Shown here one piece after another: positions 56,959 to 64,000 of a DNA stretch of 64,000 bases. This DNA comes from Nostocoides sp. Soil756. Lineage in GTDB: Bacteria > Actinomycetota > Actinomycetes > Actinomycetales > Dermatophilaceae. The stretch covers positions 215,632 to 279,631 of the forward strand of contig NZ_LMSE01000003.1 in NCBI RefSeq assembly GCF_001428065.1, written 5' to 3'. The translations under genes were made by a program, and so were the position numbers. How positions within the stretch are numbered: the stretch's first letter is position 1; every line of letters begins with the position of its first letter. The notes beneath the pieces are model-generated. The model did not search any database. It was not told where the DNA came from and saw nothing but the letters and a program-made list of their open reading frames with translations.

Positions 56959-57080
56959 CGCCCCCTCCCTCCGGTGACGTGGGGTGCACCGGCACGGTAG
57001 CGTCTGGAGCCACCCCGTCCTCGTGGCGGGGCCGGTCGGGGTCGCCCAGGCCCCGCGACACGACGACAAAGGTGGAATCA

Positions 57081-57314
57081 GTGGTACAGGCCTACATCCT
57101 GGTCCAGACCGACGTCGGCAAGGCTGCCTCGGTCGCCGCCACGATCGCGCAGATCGAGGGCGTCGTCCTCGCCGAGGACGTCACCGGCCCCTACGACGTC
57201 ATCGCCCGGGTCGAGTCCTCGTCGGTCGACGACCTCGGCAAGCTCGTCATCTCCAAGATCCAGGACACCGACGGCATCACCCGCACCCTCACGTGCACGG
57301 TGGTCCACGTCTGA
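57081..57314 (+). CDS. stand-alone Lrp/AsnC ligand-binding (RAM) domain protein
   Basis: The protein is 77 aa: only the effector domain of Lrp/AsnC regulators (AYILVQTDVGKAASVAATIA, GPYDVIARVESSSVDDLGKL, GITRTLTCTVVHV), with no DNA-binding helix-turn-helix. Such proteins bind amino acids and oligomerise, and may modulate full-length Lrp proteins. RBS AAAGGTGG. Its stop overlaps the presumed CTG start of the lipoprotein gene (CTGA). Confidence 0.92.
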   Translation: MVQAYILVQTDVGKAASVAATIAQIEGVVLAEDVTGPYDVIARVESSSVDDLGKLVISKIQDTDGITRTLTCTVVHV

Positions 57315-57757
57315 GACCCCGATCCGCCCGCGCGGCGGCAGCGCTCGGCGCTGCCGCCGTCGTGCTGTCCGGTTGCTCCTCCGCGGTGGAGGTCTCGGTC
57401 CCGGGTGGGGCCGGGGTGCCGGCCTGCCACCACGCCGCGTGGCCGGCGACGGTCGCGGGCCAGGAGCGCCGCGACACCTCTCCAGCGAGCCCCGCCGTCG
57501 CGGCCTGGGGGGACCCCGCGGTGGTCGCGCGCTGCGGGGTGGCCGCCATCGGCCCCACCGACGTGGAGTGCGTCGCGGTCGACGGCCAGGGCTGGATCCC
57601 CGAGCCGCTCTCGGACGGCACCCGGCTGGTCTCGTTCGGCACCGACCCGGCCCTGGAGGTGCTCGTCCCGAGCTCCTACGGCCCCGCGCCCCTGCTGCTG
57701 CCGGCCTTCACGACGATCGCGGCCGCGCTGCCGCGCAACGGGCTCGTCTGTCGCTGA
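57311..57757 (+). CDS. DUF3515-type lipoprotein with apparent CTG start
   Basis: The protein is 148 aa if it starts at the CTG (57311). N-region RPRSAR, hydrophobic core AAAALGAAAVV and lipobox LSGC (Cys22) make an ideal lipoprotein signal. No ATG, GTG or TTG lies in frame where it could give such a signal: the only nearby GTG is four codons before the lipobox Cys. The CTG forms a CTGA overlap with the previous stop, like the many ATGA/GTGA overlaps here, and GGTGG sits 7 nt upstream. The gene occupies the DUF3515 position between thiL and ddl known from other actinobacteria. Role unknown; cell-envelope surface. Confidence 0.82.
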   Translation: MRPRSARAAAALGAAAVVLSGCSSAVEVSVPGGAGVPACHHAAWPATVAGQERRDTSPASPAVAAWGDPAVVARCGVAAIGPTDVECVAVDGQGWIPEPLSDGTRLVSFGTDPALEVLVPSSYGPAPLLLPAFTTIAAALPRNGLVCR

Positions 57758-57780
57758 GGCGATTCCCGCGCGGGGCGGCG

Positions 57781-58905
57781 TCAGCGCAGGCCGGTCCGCC
57801 GCTCCATCGCCAGCGCCACCAGCTCGTCGATGAGCTCGGGGTAGGCCAGACCGGTGGCGGCCCACATCCGCGGGAACATCGAGCTCGGGGTGAACCCCGG
57901 CATGGTGTTGACCTCGTTGACCAGCACCTCGCCGCCGTCGGTGAGGAAGAAGTCGACCCGCGCCAGCCCCTCGCAGCCGGCGGCCTCGAACGCGGTGACG
58001 GCCATGGCCCGGATGCGGTCGGCGGTGGCGCCGGGCACGTCGGCGGGGGCGGTGAGGCGCACGTCGTCACCGGCGAGGTACTTGGCCTCGAAGTCGTAGA
58101 AGTCGTGGCCCGAGACCACCACGCACTCACCGAGCTCGCTGGCGCGCGGGGCGTCGGTGCCGTGGCCCTCGAGCACGCCGCACTCGATCTCGCGCCCGGC
58201 GATGCCCTGCTCGACGACGACCTTGGGGTCGTGCTCGCGGGCCACCTCGATGGCGGCCTGGAGGTGCTCCATCGACGTCACCCGGGTGATGCCCATGCTC
58301 GACCCCGCGCGGGCCGGCTTGACGAAGACCGGGAAGGTCAGCGCGCCGACGGTCTCGAGGGCGGCCGCGGGGTCGCGCCGCCACTCGCGGTCGGTGATGA
58401 CGACGTAGGGGCCCACCGGCAGCCCGGCGGCGGCCAGGACGACCTTCATCATCGCCTTGTCCATCATCACGGCCGAGGCGGTGACACCGGAGCCGACGTA
58501 GCGGACGTCGGCCAGGTCGAGCAGCCCCTGGATGGTGCCGTCCTCACCGAACGGTCCGTGCAGCAGCGGGAAGACGACGTCGACCTCGCCGAGGGTGCGC
58601 GGCGGCTCGCCGGGCTCGTGCACGACCAGTGTCCGGTCGGCGGCGCTCGTGGGGACGATGACGCTCGCCGAGCCGCCGTCGACCTCGGGCTCGTGGCCGG
58701 GGGCCAGCCGCAGCGGTGCGGGGTCGTCGGGCGCAAGCACCCAGTGCCCGTCCTTGGCGATCCCCACCGGGATCACCTCGTAGCGGTCGCGGTCGAGCGC
58801 CTCGAGGACGCTGGCCGCGGTGGCGCAGGACACGGCGTGCTCGGAGGATCGGCCGCCGAAGACGAGGGCGACCCGGATGGGATCGGAGCTGGAGCGGTCG
58901 GTCAT
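57781..58905 (-). CDS. ddl: D-alanine-D-alanine ligase
   Basis: Makes the D-Ala-D-Ala end of peptidoglycan precursors; 374 aa. ATP-grasp enzyme: VALVFGGRSSEHAVSCATAA, FPLLHGPFGEDGTIQGLLD, VGSGVTASAVMMDKAMMK, KPARAGSSMGITRV, and VNEVNTMPGFTPSSMFP at the end (Mg/phosphate ligands). A C-terminal segment of ordinary length. ATG at 58905 set by a leaderless -10 that overlaps the divergent promoter of the PLP enzyme. Confidence 0.97.
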   Translation of the reverse strand: MTDRSSSDPIRVALVFGGRSSEHAVSCATAASVLEALDRDRYEVIPVGIAKDGHWVLAPDDPAPLRLAPGHEPEVDGGSASVIVPTSAADRTLVVHEPGEPPRTLGEVDVVFPLLHGPFGEDGTIQGLLDLADVRYVGSGVTASAVMMDKAMMKVVLAAAGLPVGPYVVITDREWRRDPAAALETVGALTFPVFVKPARAGSSMGITRVTSMEHLQAAIEVAREHDPKVVVEQGIAGREIECGVLEGHGTDAPRASELGECVVVSGHDFYDFEAKYLAGDDVRLTAPADVPGATADRIRAMAVTAFEAAGCEGLARVDFFLTDGGEVLVNEVNTMPGFTPSSMFPRMWAATGLAYPELIDELVALAMERRTGLR

Positions 58906-58913
58906 CGCACGCG

Positions 58914-58933
58914 ACTCTAGCCGCCCCTAAGGT
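58914..58933. promoter_or_regulatory. back-to-back leaderless promoters of ddl and the PLP enzyme
   Basis: ddl: minus-strand TAGAGT (58914-58919), 8 nt before its ATG. PLP enzyme: TAAGGT (58928-58933), 8 nt before its GTG. The two predicted transcript starts are only 36 bp apart, so the polymerase sites overlap and must compete. Confidence 0.5.
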
Positions 58934-58941
58934 GGGGTGCT

Positions 58942-60063
58942 GTGACCGACGAGCCGACCACCGAGCCCACCTCCCGCGTCGTCAACGGCCTGGCCACCGC
59001 GACCCGCATCGTTGCGCTGGGGCGCGAGAACCCCGCTCCCGGAGCCCAGGTGGGCGCCCCGCTGGTCCTCACCTCCACCTTCCACGCCGACGGCCCGGTC
59101 AACTACGCTCGCGGGGGCAACCCCACGTGGTCGGCCTTCGAGGAGGCCCTCGGCTCGCTCGAGGGCGGCGACGCCCTCGTCCTGGCGTCCGGGATGGCCG
59201 CGGTCACCGCCGCCCTCTCACTCCTCCCCCACGGGGGAACCGTCGTCGTCCCCGATGCCGCCTACAACGGCGTGATGGCCACCGTCGGCGACCTCGAGGC
59301 CGCCGGCGCCGCCACCGTGCGGCGGGTCGACGTCACCGACACCGCCGCCGTCGTCGCGGCCCTGCCCGGAGCCGACCTGCTGTGGCTCGAGTCGCCCACC
59401 AACCCGCTGCTCGAGCTGGCCGACCTGCCGGCGCTGGCGGCCGCGGCCCGCGCGCACGGGGTGCTCACCGTGGTCGACAACACGTTCGCCACACCGCTGC
59501 TCCAGCGGCCGCTCGAGGCCGGCGTCGACGTCATCGTCCACTCGGCCACCAAGTACCTCTCGGGCCACAGCGACGTCCTGCTCGGCGCGGTGGTCACCGC
59601 CCGCGGCGAACGGGGCGCGGGGCTGCACGAGCGGCTGCGCCGGCACCGGCAGCTGGGCGGCGGCATCGCCGGCCCGATGGAGACCTGGCTGGCCCTGCGC
59701 GGCCTGCGCACGCTGCACCTGCGCCTCGAGCGCGCGTGCGCCAGCGCGGCCGACCTCGCCGGTCGCCTCGAGGGGCACCCGGCCGTCACGCGGGTGCGCT
59801 ACCCCGGCTTCGGCGCCATCGTCAGCATCGAGGTCACCGGCGGCGCGGCCGGGGCCGAGCGGGTGGCGGCGAGCACGCGGGTCTGGGTGCACGCCACCAG
59901 CCTCGGTGGGGTCGAGTCGCTGCTCGAGCGCCGGCGCCGCCAGCCCAACGAGCCCGAGAAGGTCCCCGAGAGCCTGCTGCGGCTCTCGGTCGGCATCGAG
60001 GACGTCGACGACCTGTGGCACGACCTCTCGGGCGCCCTGGACGAGGCGGCCGGCGGCGCCTGA
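58942..60063 (+). CDS. Cys/Met metabolism PLP-dependent lyase/synthase
   Basis: The protein is 373 aa. Fold-type I enzyme of the cystathionine gamma-synthase/lyase family: YARGGNPTWSAFEEALGSLE, LASGMAAVTAALSLL, WLESPTNPLLELADLPAL, VDNTFATPLLQRPLEAG, and Schiff-base Lys204 in HSATKYLSGHSD; C-terminal SLGGVESLLERR. It cannot be split between synthase and lyase from sequence alone. GTG start behind a leaderless -10. Confidence 0.92.
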   Translation: MTDEPTTEPTSRVVNGLATATRIVALGRENPAPGAQVGAPLVLTSTFHADGPVNYARGGNPTWSAFEEALGSLEGGDALVLASGMAAVTAALSLLPHGGTVVVPDAAYNGVMATVGDLEAAGAATVRRVDVTDTAAVVAALPGADLLWLESPTNPLLELADLPALAAAARAHGVLTVVDNTFATPLLQRPLEAGVDVIVHSATKYLSGHSDVLLGAVVTARGERGAGLHERLRRHRQLGGGIAGPMETWLALRGLRTLHLRLERACASAADLAGRLEGHPAVTRVRYPGFGAIVSIEVTGGAAGAERVAASTRVWVHATSLGGVESLLERRRRQPNEPEKVPESLLRLSVGIEDVDDLWHDLSGALDEAAGGA

Positions 60064-60092
60064 CGCGCGCCCGCTCCCCGCGGGGCGCCCGG

Positions 60093-61091
60093 TCAGCCGG
60101 TCTCGGCCTTGCGGGGACGCGAGAGCAGCGCCGCGGTGACCTCCTGGGCGGTGGCGCCGTGGCGGATCATCGAGTCGACCTGCTCGATGATCGGCACGTC
60201 GACGCCGTGCGCACGGGCCAGCTCGAGAATGGACGTGCACGACTTGACGCCCTCGGCCGTCTGCCGGGTCAGCGCCACGACCTCGTCGACGGCCATCCCC
60301 TGCCCGAGCCGCACGCCGAAGGAGTGGTTGCGCGAGAGCGGCGACATGCACGTGGCGATGAGGTCGCCGACCCCGGCGAGCCCGGCGAAGGTGACGGCCT
60401 CGCCGCCGAGGGCCGTGCCGAGCCGGGTGGTCTCGGCCAGCCCCCGGGTGATGATCGAGGCCTTGGAGTTGTCACCCATCCCGAGGCCCTCGGCCATGCC
60501 GACCGCCAGCGCGATGACGTTCTTCACCGCCCCCGCGATCTCGGTGCCGACGACGTCGGAGGCGGTGTACGGCCGGAAGTACGGGGCCGCGCAGGCCGCC
60601 GCCACCCGCTCGGCCATCGTGGCACTCCGGGAGGCGACCACCGATGCCGCGGGCTGCTTGGCGGCGATCTCGTGGGCCAGGTTGGGCCCCGACACGACCA
60701 CGACGCGCTCGTCCTCGACCCCGGCGACCTCGGCGATCACCTCCGACATCCGCCGGGTCGTACCGAGCTCGACGCCCTTCATCAGCGAGACCACGGCCGC
60801 ATCGCGCGGCAGCACCGAGCCCCAACGGGTCAGGTTCTCGCGCAGCGTCTGCGACGGCACCGCCAGCACCACGACGTCGGCACCCGCGGCGGCCTCGGCC
60901 GGGTCGGTGGTGGCCCGCACGGTGCGCGGCAGCCGCAGCTCGGGCAGGTAGTCCTCGTTGACGCCGGCGTTGACCTGCGCCACCACCTCGGCGCGTCGCC
61001 CCCACATCGTGACGGGGGTGCCGGCATCCGCCAGGACGGCGGCGAAGGCGGTGCCCCAGCTGCCGGTGCCGAAGACGGCGGCGCGGCTCAC
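60093..61091 (-). CDS. gpsA: NAD(P)-dependent glycerol-3-phosphate dehydrogenase
   Basis: Supplies glycerol-3-phosphate for phospholipids; 332 aa. NAD-binding VFGTGSWGTAFAAVLAD, VVSLMKGVELGTTRRMSEV, SGPNLAHEIA, catalytic AVKNVIALAVGM with Lys, and GVGDLIATCMSPLSRNHSFG. GTG start with a 4-nt overlap with the plsC stop; plsC-gpsA act in consecutive lipid steps. Confidence 0.97.
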   Translation of the reverse strand: MSRAAVFGTGSWGTAFAAVLADAGTPVTMWGRRAEVVAQVNAGVNEDYLPELRLPRTVRATTDPAEAAAGADVVVLAVPSQTLRENLTRWGSVLPRDAAVVSLMKGVELGTTRRMSEVIAEVAGVEDERVVVVSGPNLAHEIAAKQPAASVVASRSATMAERVAAACAAPYFRPYTASDVVGTEIAGAVKNVIALAVGMAEGLGMGDNSKASIITRGLAETTRLGTALGGEAVTFAGLAGVGDLIATCMSPLSRNHSFGVRLGQGMAVDEVVALTRQTAEGVKSCTSILELARAHGVDVPIIEQVDSMIRHGATAQEVTAALLSRPRKAETG

Positions 61092-61846
61092 GAGGCGTCC
61101 CGGAGGTGGCGCGGCCTCCCGGTGCGGGTGACACCCTCGCGGCCAGGGTCGAAGCGCTGCGCCGGCGCCTTCTCACCCCGCACGACCTCGAGCTCGGCGG
61201 TGATGGCGTCGAGGATGCGGTCGGTGGCCTCCGCCAGGAGCTCGGCGGTGACCGGGCGCCCGTAGAGGTCGTCGAGCCGCACCGGGGCCCCCGCACGCAC
61301 GTGCATGGTGCGGCGCGGGAAGAGCCGCAGCCGCTTCGCATAGGGGGCCAGCAGCTCGTGGGGGCCCCACGTGGCCACGGGCACGACCGGGCAGCGGGTC
61401 TCGAGGGCGACCCGGGCGGCGCCGGTCTTCCCGCGCATCGGCCAGAGGCCGGGGTCGCGGGTCAGCGTGCCTTCGGGGTAGATGGCCACGCACTTGCCGG
61501 CGCGCACCGCCTCGACGGCCGCCCGGTAGGCGTCGACCGCGCGCCCCGACTCGCGGTAGACCGGGATCTGGTCGGCCGAGCGCAGGACGGCACCCACCAC
61601 GGGCACGCGGAAGACCTCGTTCTTGCCGAGGAAGCGGGGCGCGCGGCCGTGGTCGACCATGAAGTGCGCGAACGCCAGCGGGTCCAGGTACGAGGTGTGG
61701 TTGGTGCACACCACCCAGCCGCCCTCGGTGGGCAGATGCTCGGCGCCTGCCCAGTCGCGGCGGGTCAGCGCCATCAGCAACGGCCGAACGAGCCAGATCG
61801 TCAACCGGTAGCCGAAGGGACGCGAGTCGTCGCTGCGGGTGCCCAC
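61088..61846 (-). CDS. plsC: 1-acyl-sn-glycerol-3-phosphate acyltransferase
   Basis: The protein is 252 aa. Motif I NHTSYLDPLAFA (H-x4-D), motif III YPEGTLTRDP, and an N-terminal membrane-associating segment (RLTIWLVRPLLMAL). Makes phosphatidate, the substrate of CdsA. The GTG at 61846 follows GGAAGGGG; a GTG 18 nt upstream is also in frame. Operon with gpsA. Confidence 0.93.
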   Translation of the reverse strand: MGTRSDDSRPFGYRLTIWLVRPLLMALTRRDWAGAEHLPTEGGWVVCTNHTSYLDPLAFAHFMVDHGRAPRFLGKNEVFRVPVVGAVLRSADQIPVYRESGRAVDAYRAAVEAVRAGKCVAIYPEGTLTRDPGLWPMRGKTGAARVALETRCPVVPVATWGPHELLAPYAKRLRLFPRRTMHVRAGAPVRLDDLYGRPVTAELLAEATDRILDAITAELEVVRGEKAPAQRFDPGREGVTRTGRPRHLRDAS

Positions 61847-61924
61847 CTCGCCCCTTCCGTGCACTCGGGTCCTCGCGGGGTGCTCACGGACCGGGTCGGT
61901 GTCGATCGTGCCACGTCGGCTTGG

Positions 61925-61930
61925 CAGGAT
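61925..61930 (+). promoter_or_regulatory. -10 element, leaderless start of cofC
   Basis: CAGGAT, 7 nt before the GTG at 61938. Confidence 0.45.
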
Positions 61931-61937
61931 CGGGGAC

Positions 61938-62783
61938 GTGGCTGATGCTCCGGTCGCGGTCGTCGTCCCCGTCAAGGGCGGCCCGCTCGCCAAGACGCGG
62001 CTGGGGCTCGAGCTCGGGTCCCGGCGCGACCTCGCCGACGCCTTCGCGCGCGACACCGTGGCCGCGGTCCGCGCGGGGCTCCCCGACAGCCCGGTGGTCG
62101 TCGTCACCTCGGACCCCGCGGCGGCCGGCTGGGCTCGCGAGGCCGGATGCGTGGTCGTCGACGACCCCGGCGCCGGGCTCGATGCCGCGGTCGCGGCCGG
62201 TGTCGCGCAGGCGGGTCGGGACGGCGCGGCGTTCGCGTGCGTCCTGCTGGGCGACCATCCGGCGTTGCGGCCCACCGAGATCGCCGCCGTGGTGAGCGAG
62301 TCCCGGCGGCAGGCACCGGCCTTCGTGCCCGATGCCGACGGGCACGGCACCGCCTGCCTGCTGGTGGCCATCGGGCCCGACGCGCCGGTCACCCGCTTCG
62401 GGACCGGCAGCGCCGTGGCCCACGCGGCGCTGGGGTACGCGGTCCTCGAACCAGACGCACCGGGGCTGCGCACCGACGTCGACGACGCCGGGTCGCTGGC
62501 CGACGCGTTGGGCCTGGGGGTCGGGCGGTGGACCCGCTCGGCGCTGGCGCGCGCTAGCCTGCCGGGCGTGCAGGCCACCATCCACCGCTCCCCCGACGAC
62601 GGGCCGGGCAGCGCCCTGCTCGACGACGGCGTCGAGGTGGCGGTGCCCCTGTCCGCGCTGGCGGGCAGCGGGCTGCTGCACCTGCGCGTGGGGCAGCGGG
62701 TCAGCGTCGAGCTCGACGCCACCGGGCTCGTGGCGACCCGGGTCTGGGTCGTCGGTATCGGCGACGGCGAATCCATCCGCTGA
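61938..62783 (+). CDS. cofC: 2-phospho-L-lactate (PEP) guanylyltransferase with extra C-terminal domain
   Basis: F420 biosynthesis enzyme. Residues 1-210 match CofC/FbiD: VAVVVPVKGGPLAKTRLG, VVVVTSDPAAAGWAREAG, VLLGDHPALRPTEIAAV, DADGHGTACLL, and LRTDVDDAGSLADAL. Family members are about 210 aa, as I recall. Here the frame continues without a stop for another 71 residues that look like a small cold-shock/OB-type domain (GSALLDDGVEVAVPLSALAG, HLRVGQRVSVELD). A -10 hexamer and GTG lie exactly at the junction, so a separate short product is likely. Convergent with hup (stops 11 nt apart). Confidence 0.9.
   Translation: MADAPVAVVVPVKGGPLAKTRLGLELGSRRDLADAFARDTVAAVRAGLPDSPVVVVTSDPAAAGWAREAGCVVVDDPGAGLDAAVAAGVAQAGRDGAAFACVLLGDHPALRPTEIAAVVSESRRQAPAFVPDADGHGTACLLVAIGPDAPVTRFGTGSAVAHAALGYAVLEPDAPGLRTDVDDAGSLADALGLGVGRWTRSALARASLPGVQATIHRSPDDGPGSALLDDGVEVAVPLSALAGSGLLHLRVGQRVSVELDATGLVATRVWVVGIGDGESIR
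62555..62560 (+). promoter_or_regulatory. internal -10 element at the cofC domain junction
   Basis: TAGCCT, 7 nt before the in-frame GTG at 62568 (codon 211 of cofC). Identical in sequence to the aminotransferase -10 (9081-9086). Confidence 0.4.
62568..62783 (+). CDS. possible nested cold-shock-like protein, 71 aa
   Basis: In-frame internal start within cofC. The product would begin VQATIHRSPDDGPGSALLDD and comprise a five-strand-like domain with GSALLDDGVEVAVPLSAL and LLHLRVGQRVSVEL, a pattern I associate with small actinobacterial cold-shock-like proteins. It coincides exactly with the part of cofC beyond the normal family length. Seen: motif, GTG, frame. Inferred: separate expression. The alternative is a simple fusion. 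Confidence 0.4.
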   Translation: MQATIHRSPDDGPGSALLDDGVEVAVPLSALAGSGLLHLRVGQRVSVELDATGLVATRVWVVGIGDGESIR

Positions 62784-62794
62784 CCCGCGGCGCC

Positions 62795-63493
62795 TCAGCG
62801 GCCGGCGGTCTTCTTGGCCGTCGACTTCTTGGCCGTGCTCCTGCCGGCAGTCGCCTTCGTGGCCGTCCCCTTCGTCGCGGTCGCCTTGGCGGCCTTGGTG
62901 GCCGTCTTGGCGGTCGACGTCTTCGCCGCCGCCGTGCCGCGGGCCGGTGCCTTCGCGGCCTTGGTGGCGGTGCTCCGACTCGCGCTCGTCGCAGGGGTGG
63001 CCCGCGTGGCGGCCTTCGCCGGGGCCGCCTTCGCCGCCTTCGTCGCCTTCGTGGCCTTCGCGGGGGCAGCCTTCGTCGCCTTCGTGGCCTTCGCCGGTGC
63101 CGCCTTCGCGGCCTTCGCGGTCTTCGCCGGCGCGGCCTTGGCCGCCTTCTTCGCGGCCGCGGTGCCGGCGGTCCCGGCCGGGGCGCGGCCGGTGGCGGGA
63201 GCCGACTTCGGCAGCGAGCTCGGCTTGCGCACGTAGTCCTTGAACGCCGTGCCCGGGCGGAAGCGCGGCGCCTTCGCCTTGGCGATGCGCACGGAGTCGC
63301 CGGTGTGCGGGTTGCGCCCGGTGCGGGCGGCGCGCTCGACGCGGTCGAAGGTGCCGAAGCCCGTGATCGCGACCTTGCCGCCGCGCACGATCTCGCGGAC
63401 GATGGTGTCGAAGACGGTGTCGAGGGCTTCGATCGCCGCCTTGCGGCTGCCGAGGGTCTTCTCGAGCTCTTTGATGAGGTCTGCCTTGTTCAC
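62795..63493 (-). CDS. hupB: HU-type nucleoid protein with histone H1-like tail
   Basis: The protein is 232 aa. Residues 1-90 are HU (NKADLIKELEKTLGSRKAAI, VAITGFGTFDRVERAARTGRNP, PRFRPGTAFKDYV). From about residue 100 the chain is almost entirely Lys/Ala/Thr/Pro in KAAPAKATKATKA-type repeats, typical of actinobacterial HupB. GTG start with TGGAGGAC upstream. The tail binds DNA and is often acetylated in relatives. Monocistronic; upstream palindrome at 63580-63594. Confidence 0.96.
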   Translation of the reverse strand: MNKADLIKELEKTLGSRKAAIEALDTVFDTIVREIVRGGKVAITGFGTFDRVERAARTGRNPHTGDSVRIAKAKAPRFRPGTAFKDYVRKPSSLPKSAPATGRAPAGTAGTAAAKKAAKAAPAKTAKAAKAAPAKATKATKAAPAKATKATKAAKAAPAKAATRATPATSASRSTATKAAKAPARGTAAAKTSTAKTATKAAKATATKGTATKATAGRSTAKKSTAKKTAGR

Positions 63494-63579
63494 GTGCGTC
63501 CTCCAGAGGAACGCGTCGGGGGGCCCGACGGCGAGGTGGTGGGCGGGCCGGTCCGACCCGCCGAGACCCCGACGCTATT

Positions 63580-63594
63580 GCCTGTGGCACAGGC
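63580..63594 (-). promoter_or_regulatory. palindrome in the hupB promoter region
   Basis: GCCTGTG-G-CACAGGC, a perfect 15-nt palindrome about 90 nt before the hupB start, next to a possible -10 (CAATAG on the minus strand). Operator candidate. The rest of 63494-63696 shows no gene. Confidence 0.4.
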
Positions 63595-63696
63595 GAGTCC
63601 ACCCCTGACTCCTGGCGTGTTGACAACCTGCTCAGCGAGGAGCGCTCCGCCGTGCCCTTTCCGGTGCGGGGAGGAGCCGCCCCCGCCGCCGCCGGG

Positions 63697-64000
63697 TCAC
63701 GTCGTGACGGTCGGGCGCCACGACGGGCGGGTCTGCTCGAAGGCCGTGATCTCACCCTCGTGACGCAGCGAGAGGCTGATGTCGTCGAGCCCCTCGAGCA
63801 GCCGCCAGCGGGTGTAGTCGTCGACGTCGAAGGTCGCCGTGAGGTCACCCGCGGTGACGGTGCGCGACACCAGGTCGACCGTGACCGAGGTCCCGGGCTC
63901 GTTCTCGAGCAGCTTCCAGAGCAGCTCGACGTCGTCCTGGCTGCACTGGGCCGTGAGCAGGCCCTGCTTGCCGCTGTTGCCGCGGAAGATGTCGGCGAAA
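63697..64000 (-). CDS. leuD: 3-isopropylmalate dehydratase small subunit, 5' end cut off
   Basis: Leucine synthesis: isomerises isopropylmalate together with LeuC. Only the C-terminal 101 residues are in the window: [17 protein letters not shown] at the edge, then [12 protein letters not shown] and [20 protein letters not shown] near the end, stop TGA at 63697-63699. The hupB-leuD order is typical of actinobacteria. Confidence 0.93.
   Translation of the reverse strand, partial: FADIFRGNSGKQGLLTAQCSQDDVELLWKLLENEPGTSVTVDLVSRTVTAGDLTATFDVDDYTRWRLLEGLDDISLSLRHEGEITAFEQTRPSWRPTVTT

Noticed and set aside
61884-63848. 654-residue minus-strand frame across cofC and hupB
   Set aside because: Wrong frame for hupB and antisense to cofC; the real leuD frame at the right end is different and carries LeuD motifs.

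Overview
This window is a very GC-rich chromosomal segment from an actinobacterium. Gene content and order point to the Micrococcales, and I would guess the Intrasporangiaceae, though I cannot prove the family from sequence alone. Supporting signs are heavy GTG start usage, 4-nt start/stop overlaps, conserved actinobacterial blocks (rpsP-khpA-rimM-trmD; amtB-glnB-glnD with ffh; mutM-rnc-rpmF-yceD-coaD-rsmD-recG; thiL-DUF3515-ddl-gpsA-plsC-cofC-hup-leuD), DUF2469, a coenzyme F420 gene (cofC) and an HU protein with a long lysine/alanine tail. I see no rRNA, tRNA, CRISPR array, insertion sequence or prophage gene. Most of the window is core chromosome.

Layout. 1-9092: rlmN (cut by the window edge), a hypothetical gene under a DosR-like palindrome, then cdsA-frr-pyrH and tsf-rpsB on the minus strand, with an ABC-F protein between them. 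9093-18953: an aminotransferase and an M23 peptidase on plus. On minus lie two runs: yraN-comM-dprA, followed after a 75-nt gap by xerC and a membrane protein; and a catalytically dead signal-peptidase-like protein followed by lepB, rnhB and DUF2469. 19009-23372: rplS, fetB, and the rpsP-khpA-rimM-trmD(GNAT) operon. 23372-34799: a TSUP transporter, amidohydrolase, methyltransferase, then SRP and nitrogen control (ffh, glnD, glnB, amtB, ftsY). 34856-47083: M13 peptidase, a large secreted beta-propeller-like protein, a second lepB, smc, chorismate mutase, acylphosphatase and an OafA-type acyltransferase. 47055-55746: mutM-rnc-rpmF-yceD-coaD, a hemerythrin protein, rsmD-recG-DAK and rpmB. 55927-64000: thiL, a stand-alone Lrp ligand domain, DUF3515, ddl, a Cys/Met PLP enzyme, gpsA-plsC, cofC, hup, and leuD (cut by the window end).

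Functional themes are ribosome biogenesis and translation, protein export (ffh, ftsY, three S26-family proteins), nitrogen sensing (AmtB-PII-GlnD), DNA processing and transformation (ComM, DprA, YraN, XerC, SMC, RecG, MutM) and envelope lipids and wall (cdsA, plsC, gpsA, ddl).

The most interesting signals are mostly regulatory. (1) Paired CGTCCACAG repeats, 29 nt apart and about 50 nt before the ATG, occur in front of both the M23 peptidase and the yraN-comM-dprA operon and nowhere else that I saw. (2) An 80-nt two-hairpin repeat occurs twice, each time between convergent genes. (3) Nineteen start codons sit 6-8 nt after a TANNNT-like -10 hexamer, implying widespread leaderless mRNAs. One of these is inside cofC, where it could drive a nested cold-shock-like protein. 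(4) A signal-peptidase paralogue lacks its catalytic Ser and Lys. (5) A lipoprotein gene appears to start at CTG. (6) Three ribosomal-protein promoters share TTCGnn-N18-YAGAMT.
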